DNA of 64,000 nt from Pseudomonas viridiflava. Lineage in GTDB: Bacteria; Pseudomonadota; Gammaproteobacteria; Pseudomonadales; Pseudomonadaceae. Below are positions 9,617 to 18,391 of the stretch, one piece after another. Position 1 is the first letter of the stretch, and the number at the start of each line of letters is the position of its first letter. The notes under the pieces are model-generated. The model worked only from the letters and a program-made list of their open reading frames with translations, was not told where the DNA came from and ran no database searches. The stretch covers positions 186,001 to 250,000 of the forward strand of contig UVIF01000012.1 in NCBI GenBank assembly GCA_900596015.1. The letters are read 5' to 3'. Both the position numbers and the translations under genes were made by a program.

Positions 9617-9668
9617 GTGCAACTCCGACAACAGAGAGGGCTAGTGTGCCAGCCGATGGCGCGACTGG

Positions 9669-11276
9669 CTATCGGCGCACGACCAGGTACAAGCCCGATG
9701 CCAGCATCAACCAGGCTGGCCATGCCTGGACGCTGTCCAGGGCTATGCCGGAGACGGCGGTGACCGTTCCACCCACCAGCAAGGCGCCGCCGAGCAGCCG
9801 CAGGGCCCAGCGATCGTGGCGTTGCTCCCAGGGCGGCGGTGGATCCTTGCGATGGGGCTGAGACATTCGTTCGAGCAGATCGCGGGTCATGTTGGCCAGG
9901 TGAGGCAATTGTTCGACCTGCGATTGAACATTCTGAAACAAAGATTTCGGGCTGACCCGTTGGCGCATCCAGCGTTCGAGGAACGGCTGGGCGGTGCTCC
10001 ACAGGTCGAGGTCCGGGTACAGCTGGCGACCCAGGCCTTCGATGTTGAGCAAGGTCTTCTGCAGCAGGACCAGCTGTGGCTGCACTTCCATGTTGAAGCG
10101 TCGCGCGGTCTGGAACAGGCGCATCAGCACCTGGCCGAAGGAGATGTCCTTGAGTGGCTTCTCGAAGATCGGCTCGCAGACGGTGCGGATCGCCGCTTCG
10201 AATTCGTTGAGCTTGGTCTCGGCCGGTACCCAGCCCGAATCGATGTGCAGTTGCGCCACGCGGCGGTAGTCACGCTTGAAGAAGGCAAACAGGTTGCGCG
10301 CCAGGTAATCCTGATCTTCAGGGGTCAGGCTACCGACGATCCCGCAGTCGATGGCGATATAGCGCGGGCTCCACGGTGCCACGGTGCTGACGAAAATATT
10401 GCCGGGGTGCATGTCGGCATGGAAGAAACTGTCGCGAAACACCTGGGTGAAGAAGATCTCGACGCCGCGCTCGGCCAGCAGCTTCATGTCGGTGCGCTGG
10501 TCGGCCAGGGCGGCCATGTCGGTGACCTGCACGCCGTAGATGCGCTCCATCACCAAGACCTTCGGCCGGCACCAGTCCCAGTAGACCTGGGGCACGTAGA
10601 GCAGGTCGGAGTCTTCGAAATTGCGCCGCAGCTGGCTGGAGTTGGCCGCTTCTCGCAACAGGTCGAGCTCGTCGTAGATGGTGCGTTCGTAGTCGGCGAC
10701 CACATCCACCGGATGCAGCAGGCGCGCGTCGGCGGACAGCCGCTCGGCCTGGCGGGCGAGCAGGAACAGCCAGGCCAGATCCTGGCTGATCACCGACTTG
10801 AGCCCCGGGCGAACGACCTTGACTACAACTTCTTCGCCGGTCTTGAGCCGCGCAGCGTGGACCTGTGCCACCGAGGCCGACGCCAGTGGCTCGACATCGA
10901 AGCGACTGAACACATCGGTGATTTTCGCACCCAGTTGCTGCTCGATGAGGGCCATGGCCTGCTTGGGGTCGAACGGCGGCACCCGGTCCTGCAGCAGCAT
11001 CAGCTCATCGGCGATGTCCTCGGGCAGCAGGTCGCGGCGGGTGGACAGGATCTGCCCGAACTTGATGAAGATCGGCCCCAGGTCCTGCAAGGCCAGGCGC
11101 AGGCGCGCGCCACGGTTGAGTTCCTGGCGGCTGCGCGGCAGCCAGCGCCATGGCATGGCGAAACGGGTGATTTTCAGCCACCACGGCAGTGGCAGGGCGA
11201 ACATCAGGTCATCGAGGCGGTAACGAATGATGACGCGCTGGATGCGCAACAGACGGCGGACGGCAAGCAGCTTCAT
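9669..11276 (-). CDS. ubiB: Ubiquinone biosynthesis regulatory kinase-like ATPase UbiB
   Basis: 535 residues. Atypical protein-kinase-like fold of the ABC1/COQ8 family: the invariant KxGQ stretch ([16 protein letters not shown], about residue 70), nucleotide-site lysine in [11 protein letters not shown], catalytic-loop-like HADMHPGN and the metal aspartate in IAIDCGIVG. The C-terminus has two membrane helices. Required for early ubiquinone synthesis as an ATPase that aids the Ubi complex. Its ATG overlaps ubiJ by 4 bases, as in the standard ubiE-ubiJ-ubiB operon. Confidence 0.96.
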   Translation of the reverse strand: MKLLAVRRLLRIQRVIIRYRLDDLMFALPLPWWLKITRFAMPWRWLPRSRQELNRGARLRLALQDLGPIFIKFGQILSTRRDLLPEDIADELMLLQDRVPPFDPKQAMALIEQQLGAKITDVFSRFDVEPLASASVAQVHAARLKTGEEVVVKVVRPGLKSVISQDLAWLFLLARQAERLSADARLLHPVDVVADYERTIYDELDLLREAANSSQLRRNFEDSDLLYVPQVYWDWCRPKVLVMERIYGVQVTDMAALADQRTDMKLLAERGVEIFFTQVFRDSFFHADMHPGNIFVSTVAPWSPRYIAIDCGIVGSLTPEDQDYLARNLFAFFKRDYRRVAQLHIDSGWVPAETKLNEFEAAIRTVCEPIFEKPLKDISFGQVLMRLFQTARRFNMEVQPQLVLLQKTLLNIEGLGRQLYPDLDLWSTAQPFLERWMRQRVSPKSLFQNVQSQVEQLPHLANMTRDLLERMSQPHRKDPPPPWEQRHDRWALRLLGGALLVGGTVTAVSGIALDSVQAWPAWLMLASGLYLVVRR

Positions 11277-11896
11277 GCGTTATCGCTGGAATTGTGGGAT
11301 CGGGCGAGGCGCTCAATACGCGCCTCGAGGCGTTCGACGTCGACTTTCAAAGCATCCAGCTCACTGAAACGGGCCTGGGCTTCCTGCTCGCCCACCAATG
11401 TACGCGCTTCCTCGGCCAGGTATTCGCCCAGGTTCTGCGTCGCCGTGGCCAGGCTCTGACGGGTCCAGCCCGTGCGGCTGCGCAAATGCCCGGCCAACAA
11501 GGCGGTGGGCACCGGACCCAGCCAGCGTGAGACTTCGTATTCCCAGTCCAGTTCAAGGTCCTGGAGCACCTTGACCAGGTCCAGCAGCGCGGCGCTGTCG
11601 CCGTCCAGATCGACCTGCGGGCTGTGCAGCACCGCGGTCTTGTCCTTGCGCAGTGCCAGTTGCACCAGGCTGGCAGCCGGCGCGCGCAACGTGCAGTCGG
11701 GCGGCGTGGCCCACTGCTGGGCCAGCATCAGGCCATTGGCACTGGGCAGCATGTACAAGGTAAACGAAGGCTGGCGGCCCTGGATGGCAATCACCTTGCC
11801 ATGCAGGTGTGCCAGACGCGGCAACGCGGTGGCGTCCAGGCGCAGCACACGGTTCAGACCATGTTCGACACTGGCGATCAGGCCGCCGAGCAGCAT
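11273..11896 (-). CDS. ubiJ: Ubiquinone biosynthesis accessory protein UbiJ (SCP2 domain)
   Basis: 207 residues from ATG 11896. The N-terminal half is an SCP2-type lipid-binding domain ([23 protein letters not shown]), the middle has [18 protein letters not shown], and the C-terminus is a coiled coil ([19 protein letters not shown]). UbiJ is a structural lipid-binding part of the soluble Ubi complex. A longer open frame runs upstream through ubiE, but the ATG that overlaps the ubiE stop (TGATG) gives the family length. Confidence 0.92.
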   Translation of the reverse strand: MLLGGLIASVEHGLNRVLRLDATALPRLAHLHGKVIAIQGRQPSFTLYMLPSANGLMLAQQWATPPDCTLRAPAASLVQLALRKDKTAVLHSPQVDLDGDSAALLDLVKVLQDLELDWEYEVSRWLGPVPTALLAGHLRSRTGWTRQSLATATQNLGEYLAEEARTLVGEQEAQARFSELDALKVDVERLEARIERLARSHNSSDNA

Positions 11897-12666
11897 CAGG
11901 GCTTGATCCCGCGGTGCAGGGCAACGATGCCACTGGTCATGTTGTGGTACGTGACGCGGTCGAAACCGGCCTGCACCATCATGGCCTTGAGGGTTTCCTG
12001 ATCGGGATGCATGCGGATCGATTCGGCCAGGTAACGGTAGCTCTCCGAGTCGTTGGTGATCAGCTTGCCGGCCAGTGGCATGAACGCGAAGGAATAGGCG
12101 TCGTAGACCTTGGACATCAGCTTGTTGGTAGGCTTGGAAAACTCCAGCACCAGCAAGCGTCCACCTGGCTTGAGCACGCGCAGCATGGAAGCGATGGCCG
12201 CTTCCTTGTGGGTGACGTTGCGCAGGCCGAAGGCGATGGTCACGCAATCGAAGTGATTGTCGGGGAACGGCAGCTTTTCCGCATCGGCCTGGACGAATTC
12301 GATGTTGCCGGCCACGCCGCGGTCGAGCAGCCGGTCGCGACCGACCTTGAGCATCGAGGCATTGATGTCGGCGAGCACCACCTGGCCGGTAGGCCCTACC
12401 AGATCGGAGAACTTGCGTGCCAGATCGCCCGTGCCGCCGGCGATGTCGAGCACGCGGTTGCCCACGCGCACGCCCGAGAGCTCGATGGTGAAGCGCTTCC
12501 ACAGCCGATGCATGCCGCCGGACAGCACGTCGTTCATCAAGTCGTACTTGGCCGCTACCGAGTGGAACACCTCGGCGACCTTTTCGGCCTTCTGGCTTTC
12601 CGGTACGTGCTTGTAGCCGAAGTGAGTGGTGGGTTCGGCATCGCCGCCTTTGCGCTGATCATTCAT
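11896..12666 (-). CDS. ubiE: Ubiquinone/menaquinone C-methyltransferase UbiE
   Basis: 256 residues. SAM-dependent class I methyltransferase with motif [13 protein letters not shown], the [20 protein letters not shown]-terminal signature and the GLRNVTHK motif of the UbiE family. It adds the C2 methyl group to the ubiquinone ring. The start at MNDQRKGG is preferred over an ATG 45 bases upstream because it matches the family length. It heads the ubiE-ubiJ-ubiB-hisI-hisE-tatABC-rsmE run. Confidence 0.96.
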   Translation of the reverse strand: MNDQRKGGDAEPTTHFGYKHVPESQKAEKVAEVFHSVAAKYDLMNDVLSGGMHRLWKRFTIELSGVRVGNRVLDIAGGTGDLARKFSDLVGPTGQVVLADINASMLKVGRDRLLDRGVAGNIEFVQADAEKLPFPDNHFDCVTIAFGLRNVTHKEAAIASMLRVLKPGGRLLVLEFSKPTNKLMSKVYDAYSFAFMPLAGKLITNDSESYRYLAESIRMHPDQETLKAMMVQAGFDRVTYHNMTSGIVALHRGIKP

Positions 12667-12795
12667 ATCGCTGTCACCAGGAAAAATTACGCACCATTCT
12701 AAGCCGCACAAGGGCGCTTTGTCTTGGCACGATGGATTGCCGGGGCAACCGGGTTAAACTGTGCGCCATTGAACCCTTACTTGTTGGAATCTCCG

Positions 12796-13074
12796 ATGAC
12801 CCAGATCAACGTCGAACGCAAACACAATCTGGGCCGCGACGCGGCGCGGCAGAAAGCTGAAGTGGTGGTACAGAAGCTGATCGACCGCTATGACGTGCAG
12901 GCTACCTGGCAAGGCGACACGGTGGCGGTCAAGCGCAGCGGTGCACAGGGCACCGTGCAGATCGACGACGAAGCGATTCGAATCGATCTCAAGCTGGGCA
13001 TGATGCTGGCGATGATGAGCGGCACCATCCAGAGCGAGATCGAAAAGGCCCTGGACAAGGCCCTGGCGGCCTAG
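12796..13074 (+). CDS. Polyhydroxyalkanoic acid system family protein
   Basis: 92 residues; starts MTQINVERKHNLG with the conserved ARQKAEVVVQKLIDRYDVQATWQGDTVAVKRSG and ends with a helical EIEKALDKALAA. The family is named for its usual place beside the PHA synthesis genes; its biochemical role is unknown. It is divergent from ubiE, the standard arrangement. The usual neighbours on the other side (phaC1-phaZ-phaC2-phaD, phaF, phaI) are absent. Its TAG stop lies inside CTAG, which is also the stop of the opposing DUF971 gene. Confidence 0.85.
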   Translation: MTQINVERKHNLGRDAARQKAEVVVQKLIDRYDVQATWQGDTVAVKRSGAQGTVQIDDEAIRIDLKLGMMLAMMSGTIQSEIEKALDKALAA

Positions 13075-13448
13075 AGCATCAACCTCACCACGGATTCGGC
13101 GGGGTCGCGGGATTTGCCGGCGGCACGCAACTGTTCCAGGTAGTCGGTCCAGAGCTGCTCCTGGCGCAGCGCCAACTGGTACAGGTAGTCCCAGGTGAAC
13201 AGGCCGCTGTCATGGCCGTCGTCGAAAGTCAGCTTCAGAGCGTACTGGCCAGCCGCTTCCACCTTGGTCAGGCCGACCCCCAGTTTACCCACCTGCAGAA
13301 TCGGCTTGCCGTGGCCTTGGACCTCGGCGGACGGCGAGTGCACGCGCAGGAACTCGGCGGGCAGGTGGAACACCTCGTCGGGGCCATACTTCAGGCTCAA
13401 GGTCTTGGAGGCCTTGTGCAGATTGATGGCGCTGGGGATTCTGGTCAT
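13071..13448 (-). CDS. DUF971 (gamma-butyrobetaine hydroxylase-like N-terminal) domain protein
   Basis: 125 residues. The single domain resembles the small N-terminal domain of gamma-butyrobetaine hydroxylases: LPAEFLRVHSPSAEVQGHG then KLTFDDGHDSGLFTWDYLYQL. The stand-alone form lacks the oxygenase part, and its function is unknown. The start at MTRIPSAINLHK is used; the longer open frame upstream runs into a REP element. It follows hslU, its normal neighbour, and converges on the PHA-system gene with a 4-base overlap of the two stops. Confidence 0.85.
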   Translation of the reverse strand: MTRIPSAINLHKASKTLSLKYGPDEVFHLPAEFLRVHSPSAEVQGHGKPILQVGKLGVGLTKVEAAGQYALKLTFDDGHDSGLFTWDYLYQLALRQEQLWTDYLEQLRAAGKSRDPAESVVRLML

Positions 13449-13473
13449 GGTGGGTCTCGAAGTCTTGCGGTGT

Positions 13474-13558
13474 CCGTTTCGCAGCCACGCACCGCTCCCA
13501 CACATGCCTGGATCCAGAAAAGCGATCGACTGTGGGAGCGGTCAGCAACCGCGAACGG
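13474..13558. repeat. Type II REP pair between hslU and the DUF971 gene
   Basis: Two inverted elements: CGCAGCCACGCACCGCTCCC at about 13480 and its near-inverse GGGAGCGGTCAGCAACCGCG at 13534-13553, about 35 bases apart. They can form a long hairpin downstream of hslU and just before the DUF971 start. Confidence 0.75.
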
Positions 13559-13582
13559 CGTGCCGCGGCATGACAGGCCGTC

Positions 13583-14920
13583 TTACAGGATGTAACGCGA
13601 CAGGTCTTCGTTCTGCGCCAGCTCACCCAGATGGCTGTTCACGTACTCGGCATCGATCTGGATCGGTGCCTCGCTGTGCGCAGCAGCCATGTCACCGGCG
13701 CTGAACGAGACTTCCTCCAGCAACCGCTCGAGCAGGGTGTGCAGGCGGCGCGCACCGATGTTCTCGGTTTTCTCGTTGACCTGCCAGGCGATCTCGGCCA
13801 GGCGCTTGATGCCTTCGGGCACGAACTCGATGTTCAAGCCTTCGGTCTTCAGCAACTCGCGATACTGCTCGGTCAGCGATGCATGTGGCTCGCTGAGGAT
13901 GCGCTCGAAGTCCTGCGGGCTCAACGCCTTGAGTTCAACGCGGATCGGCAGACGACCCTGCAATTCGGGAACCAGATCGCTCGGCTTGCTCAGGTGGAAC
14001 GCACCCGAGGCAATGAACAGGATATGGTCGGTCTTGACCATGCCCAGCTTGGTGTTGACCGTGCAGCCTTCGATCAGCGGCAGCAGGTCGCGCTGTACGC
14101 CTTCGCGAGACACATCGGCACCGCCGACATTGCCGCGCTTGGCGACCTTGTCGATCTCGTCGATGAAGACGATACCGTGCTGCTCGACCGCCTCGAGCGC
14201 CTTGGCCTTGAGCTCTTCTTCGTTGACCAGGCGACCAGCCTCTTCGTCGCGGACCATTTTCAGCGCGTCCTTGACCTTGAGCTTGCGGCTCTTCTTCTTG
14301 CCCTTGCCCATGTTGGCGAACAGGCTCTGCAGCTGGTTGGTCATTTCTTCCATGCCGGGCGGTGCAGAGATGTCCACGCCACCCATCTGCTCGGCCACCT
14401 CGATCTCGACTTCCTTGTCGTCCAGCTGGCCTTCGCGCAGGCGCTTGCGGAACAGCTGACGGGTATTGGAATCGTTGCTCACCGGCTCTTCGTTGAAGCC
14501 TGCACGGGCGGCGGGCAACAGCGCATCGAGAATGCGCTCTTCGGCCGCATCCTCGGCGCGGTGGCGAACCTTGACCATTTCCTGCTCACGCAGCAGCTTG
14601 ATGGCTGCATCGGCCAGGTCGCGGATGATCGACTCGACATCGCGGCCGACATAGCCGACCTCGGTGAACTTGGTCGCTTCGACCTTGATGAACGGCGCGT
14701 TGGCGAGCTTGGCCAGACGCCGCGCGATTTCGGTCTTGCCGACGCCGGTAGGGCCGATCATCAGAATGTTCTTGGGCGTCACTTCGACGCGCAGTTCTTC
14801 GGGCAGCTGCATGCGCCGCCAGCGGTTGCGCAGGGCAATGGCGACAGCGCGCTTGGCATCGTCCTGGCCGATGATGTGGCGATTGAGTTCGTGGACGATT
14901 TCGCGGGGGGTCATGGACAT
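13583..14920 (-). CDS. hslU: ATP-dependent protease ATPase subunit HslU
   Basis: 445 residues. AAA+ unfoldase of the HslVU (ClpYQ) protease: Walker [10 protein letters not shown], the pore-loop GYVGRD, Walker [12 protein letters not shown], sensor arginines in the C-terminal domain and the C-terminal hydrophobic tail (LSRYIL) that inserts into HslV. The acidic I-domain spans roughly residues 110-240. Paired with hslV 87 bases upstream in the same direction. Confidence 0.98.
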   Translation of the reverse strand: MSMTPREIVHELNRHIIGQDDAKRAVAIALRNRWRRMQLPEELRVEVTPKNILMIGPTGVGKTEIARRLAKLANAPFIKVEATKFTEVGYVGRDVESIIRDLADAAIKLLREQEMVKVRHRAEDAAEERILDALLPAARAGFNEEPVSNDSNTRQLFRKRLREGQLDDKEVEIEVAEQMGGVDISAPPGMEEMTNQLQSLFANMGKGKKKSRKLKVKDALKMVRDEEAGRLVNEEELKAKALEAVEQHGIVFIDEIDKVAKRGNVGGADVSREGVQRDLLPLIEGCTVNTKLGMVKTDHILFIASGAFHLSKPSDLVPELQGRLPIRVELKALSPQDFERILSEPHASLTEQYRELLKTEGLNIEFVPEGIKRLAEIAWQVNEKTENIGARRLHTLLERLLEEVSFSAGDMAAAHSEAPIQIDAEYVNSHLGELAQNEDLSRYIL

Positions 14921-15007
14921 GGTGTGTTCCGGACTCGGAGGTTCAGGCAGGGAAGCGGTGAAGGCTTGCGACGCATTGCGTGCAGGCCTCGCCCCACAAC
15001 CGTCTGA

Positions 15008-15538
15008 TCACTCGGCGAGATCCTGCTCCTCGATGGTCATGTTGTGATTGGTGAACACGCAGATGTCGCCAGCGATGCCCAGGGCGGTCTCGACGATTTC
15101 CCGTGCGCCCAGCTCGGTCTTCTTCAGCAGCGCACTGGCTGCGGCCTGCGCGAACGCGCCGCCGGAGCCCATGGCGATCAGGCCGTCTTCGGGCTCGACC
15201 ACGTCACCGTTGCCGGTGATGATCAAGGAAGCGTCCTTGTTGGCCACCGCCAGCATCGCCTCGAGACGGCTGAGCGAGCGGTCGGTGCGCCATTCCTTGG
15301 CCAGTTCCACGGCGGCACGGACCAGATGGCCCTGATGTTTCTCGAGCTGGCCTTCGAAACGCTCAAAGAGGGTGAAGGCGTCGGCGGTGGCACCGGCAAA
15401 GCCGGCGATGACCTGGCCGTGGTACAGGCGACGGACTTTCTTGGCGTTGCCTTTCATCACGGTATTGCCGAGAGAAACCTGGCCGTCGCCGCCCATGACG
15501 ACTTTGCCATGACGGCGGACTGAAACGATGGTGGTCAA
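15008..15538 (-). CDS. hslV: ATP-dependent protease peptidase subunit HslV
   Basis: 176 residues starting at TTG 15538, eight bases after a GGAGA site. The second codon gives the catalytic N-terminal threonine exposed after removal of Met: (M)[19 protein letters not shown]. Typical proteasome-like motifs follow: [22 protein letters not shown] and GNGDVVEP. No ATG in the frame gives the active-site threonine at position one, which decides the TTG start. Forms the proteolytic core that HslU feeds. Confidence 0.96.
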   Translation of the reverse strand: MTTIVSVRRHGKVVMGGDGQVSLGNTVMKGNAKKVRRLYHGQVIAGFAGATADAFTLFERFEGQLEKHQGHLVRAAVELAKEWRTDRSLSRLEAMLAVANKDASLIITGNGDVVEPEDGLIAMGSGGAFAQAAASALLKKTELGAREIVETALGIAGDICVFTNHNMTIEEQDLAE

Positions 15539-15668
15539 GGGGAGAGTCTCCACGCAGCGGGGCGAAAATGCCCTGATGGAAACGAATATGGGGGTGGGTG
15601 AGGGGATTTCAACCTTTGTCGGTTGTGTGGGGTGGTGGGACAGCTTGCGGGGTATCAGTAGATTGGCG

Positions 15669-15770
15669 GCGAGCCCTTCGCGGGCAGAGCCCGCTCCCAC
15701 AGGCCCCGCGCCTGAAGGGCTTGTGGGAGCGGGGCGGGCGGCGAGCCCTCTGCCCGCGAAGGCGCGCCGC
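15669..15770. repeat. Type I REP pair with a composite insert
   Basis: A REP core at 15675-15703 (TTCGCGGGCAGAGCCCGC) is followed by an inverted copy at 15721-15762 in which the GGGAGCGGG arm is interrupted by GCGGGCGGCGAG. The same interrupted form is found at 52277-52315. Lies between hslV and the SPOR gene. Confidence 0.8.
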
Positions 15771-15782
15771 CGATGTACAGAC

Positions 15783-16472
15783 TTACTGCCGGATCTGCCT
15801 TTGCTGCAACAGCAGGTTACTAAAACCACTGCCGGCCAGCTGTTTCTGCGCCACGGTCAGCTGCTCGCGATTGCTGAACGGACCCACCAGTACCCGATAC
15901 CAGGTGTCTTCCTTGACTGTTCCGGACTCCACGTTCACCGACTGCCCCAGCAGGATGATCTGCGCCCGCACGCGGTCGGCATCCGCCTGCTTGCGGAACG
16001 AACCGGCCTGCAGGTAGAACTGCGTGGTTGCGGCAGGCTTGATCACCGGCGGCGCCGGTGGTGGGGTCGCGCCACTGAGCGCGGCCTGAGCCCGGGCAGT
16101 ATCGATCTTGGCTGCCTCGGCCGGGGTGACCGGCGCCTGGGCCGGAATCGGTGGGGTCTTCTCGGGCACCGCTTCGGGTGGCACGATTACCTCGGATTCC
16201 GGCAGCAGTGTATAGAAGTCGTACTTGGGCTTGACCGGTGCCTGCGGGCTGGGCGGCGTCTTGTTCGCTTCTGCGATCTTTTCTGCCTTCGCCTGCTCGG
16301 CCTTGACGCGCTTGACGTCGCTGTTGCCCGGCTCGAGCTTCATCAGGAACACCACGAAGGCGCCTACGCTCAAGCCGATGGCCAGCCACAGCCAGCCTGG
16401 TATGGGCTTCTTGGCAGGTGCGGAATTGCGGCTGGCGCCACGTTTGGGTGCGGGTTTTTTCTTGGCAGCCAA
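15783..16472 (-). CDS. SPOR domain-containing membrane protein (FtsN-like)
   Basis: 229 residues. A basic cytoplasmic start (KKKPAPKRG), one membrane helix about residues 27-45, a Pro/Ala/Glu-rich periplasmic linker, and a C-terminal SPOR domain ([22 protein letters not shown] to the end) that would bind denuded septal peptidoglycan. The architecture is that of FtsN, but the sequence is short and divergent. It lies directly downstream of argS (gap of 1 base), as in other pseudomonads. A cell-division role is an inference from domain order. Confidence 0.85.
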   Translation of the reverse strand: MAAKKKPAPKRGASRNSAPAKKPIPGWLWLAIGLSVGAFVVFLMKLEPGNSDVKRVKAEQAKAEKIAEANKTPPSPQAPVKPKYDFYTLLPESEVIVPPEAVPEKTPPIPAQAPVTPAEAAKIDTARAQAALSGATPPPAPPVIKPAATTQFYLQAGSFRKQADADRVRAQIILLGQSVNVESGTVKEDTWYRVLVGPFSNREQLTVAQKQLAGSGFSNLLLQQRQIRQ

Positions 16473-16473
16473 C

Positions 16474-18210
16474 TTACATACGCTCCAGTGTTTCCAGGCC
16501 CAACAGAGCCAATCCTTGCTTGAGGGTGCGACCGGTCAGCGCCGCCAGGCGCAGGCGGCTGTGTTGCTGAGCAGGGTGTTCGGCCGCCAGAATCGGGCAG
16601 TTCTCGTAGAAGCTGGAGAACAGCCCGGCCACATCGTACAGGTAAGTGCACAGCACATGGGGCGTGCCTTTCTCGCCGACGTTGTTCAGCACTTCGGTGA
16701 ACTGCGCCAGCTTGGCAGCCAGCTCCTTCTCGTGCTCGGCTTCCAGCACGATCTGCCCTTCGACGTCCGCGAAGTTCTTGCCCAGCTTGCGGAACACACC
16801 GGCCACGCGGGTATAGGCGTAGAGCAGGTAGGGCGCGGTGTTGCCTTCGAAATTGAGCATCAGGTCGAAGTTGAAGCTGTAGTCGCTGGTGCGGTGCTTG
16901 GACAGGTCGGCATATTTCACCGCCCCGATGCCCACGGCTCGGGCGATCACGCGCAGGTCGGCCTCGGCGGTTTCGGGGTTCTTTTCCTTGACCAGGGTGT
17001 AGGCGCGTTGCTCGGCTTCATCGAGCAGGTCGACCAGTTTCACGGTGCCACCGTCACGGGTCTTGAACGGACGTCCGTCGGCACCGTTCATGGTGCCGAA
17101 ACCCATGTGCTCCGGCTGCATGCCATTGGTGATGAAGCCGGCACGGCGCGCGACCTCGAACACCTGCTGAAAGTGCAGGGCCTGGCGCTGGTCGACGAAG
17201 TACAGCGCGCGGTCGGCCTTGAGCACGTTGCTGCGATAGCGCACCGCTGCCAGGTCGGTGGTGGCGTACAGGTAACCGCCGCCGGCCTTCTGCACGATCA
17301 CCGGCAGGGGTGTGCCTTCGGCCGTCTTGAACTCCTCAAGGAAGACGCACTGCGCGCCGTTGCTTTCAACCAGCAGGCCCTTGGCGCGCAGGTCCGCGAC
17401 CACGTTGGCGAGGTCGTCGTTGTAGGCGCTTTCGCCCATCACGTCGGCCGGCGTCAGCTTGACGTTCAGGCGCTCGTAGGTGCTTTGGCAGTGCGACAGG
17501 GAAATTTCGTTGAAACGCTTCCACAAGGCCAGGCATTCGGCATCGCCAGCCTGCAGTTTCACCACGAGGCCGCGGGCACGCTCGGCGAACTCTTCGGATT
17601 CATCGAAGCGCTGCTTGGCCGCGCGGTAGAAATTCTCGAGGTCGGACAGCTCGTCGCTGGTGGCGGGCTTTTCCTGGAGATAGGCCAGCAACATGCCGAA
17701 CTGCGTGCCCCAGTCGCCGACATGGTTCTGGCGGATCACGGTGTCGCCAAGAAACTCCAGCACATTGGCCACGCCGTCACCAATGATGGTGGAGCGCAAG
17801 TGGCCTACGTGCATTTCCTTGGCCAGGTTGGGTGCAGACAGATCGACCACCACGCGCTGCGCGGGGCCGGCCTTGCGCACGCCGATGCGGGCATCGGCCA
17901 GGGCGGCGTCCAGGCGCGCGGCGAGGGCCGCACTGTTCTGGAAGAAATTGAGGAAGCCGGGGCCGGCGATTTCCACCTTGCTCACCTGCTCGTCGGCCGG
18001 CAGTGCGGCAATCAGCTTTTCTGCCAGGTCGCGCGGCTTCATGCCGGCAGGCTTGGCCAGCATCATGGCGATGTTGCTGGCGAAATCGCCGTTCTTCTTG
18101 TCGCGCGAGTTTTCCACCTGGATTGCCGGCGTCAGACCTTCTGGCAGCACACCTTCGGCGACAAGGTGGGTCAGGGCTTGTTGAATCAGCTGGCGAATGG
18201 TGTCTTTCAT
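16474..18210 (-). CDS. argS: Arginyl-tRNA synthetase
   Basis: 578 residues, the usual class Ia ArgRS length. The HIGH-type motif is HVGHLRST, the degenerate second motif lies near [11 protein letters not shown], and the N-terminal Add-1 domain ([13 protein letters not shown]) is present. The C-terminal anticodon-binding domain ends [10 protein letters not shown]. It charges tRNA-Arg. The start at MKDTIRQ is chosen over an ATG 42 bases upstream by family length. A good promoter lies 60-90 bases upstream. Confidence 0.97.
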   Translation of the reverse strand: MKDTIRQLIQQALTHLVAEGVLPEGLTPAIQVENSRDKKNGDFASNIAMMLAKPAGMKPRDLAEKLIAALPADEQVSKVEIAGPGFLNFFQNSAALAARLDAALADARIGVRKAGPAQRVVVDLSAPNLAKEMHVGHLRSTIIGDGVANVLEFLGDTVIRQNHVGDWGTQFGMLLAYLQEKPATSDELSDLENFYRAAKQRFDESEEFAERARGLVVKLQAGDAECLALWKRFNEISLSHCQSTYERLNVKLTPADVMGESAYNDDLANVVADLRAKGLLVESNGAQCVFLEEFKTAEGTPLPVIVQKAGGGYLYATTDLAAVRYRSNVLKADRALYFVDQRQALHFQQVFEVARRAGFITNGMQPEHMGFGTMNGADGRPFKTRDGGTVKLVDLLDEAEQRAYTLVKEKNPETAEADLRVIARAVGIGAVKYADLSKHRTSDYSFNFDLMLNFEGNTAPYLLYAYTRVAGVFRKLGKNFADVEGQIVLEAEHEKELAAKLAQFTEVLNNVGEKGTPHVLCTYLYDVAGLFSSFYENCPILAAEHPAQQHSRLRLAALTGRTLKQGLALLGLETLERM

Positions 18211-18269
18211 GGGGTTCTCGGTCGACCGCAGGTACGGCGGTGCTGGATGCACGGCTGGAAAAACTGGGC

Positions 18270-18298
18270 ATTATCCGGTTGTTGGCCGGGGTTGCCAA
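18270..18298 (-). promoter_or_regulatory. Sigma-70 promoter for argS
   Basis: On the minus strand TTGGCA (-35, plus-strand 18293-18298) and GATAAT (-10, 18270-18275) are spaced exactly 17 bp. It faces argS and should start transcription about 55 bases before the ATG, downstream of the priA end. Confidence 0.6.
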
Positions 18299-18391
18299 CC
18301 CGCAAATCCCCCCTGCAAACCATCACTCCTGCAGCGGCGGCGTCAGCCGCGTCGGCGGACGCCGCCGATCCCCGCCCCTGGTGCGCCCATC

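Noticed and set aside
11273-12502. A 409-codon frame that would make a long UbiJ protein
   Set aside because: The upstream part is out-of-frame ubiE; the ATG overlapping the ubiE stop gives the correct UbiJ.
18336-18366. Hairpin GGCGGCGTC / GACGCCGCC between priA and argS as a terminator
   Set aside because: There is no T-run on either strand; it may be only a GC-rich inverted repeat.
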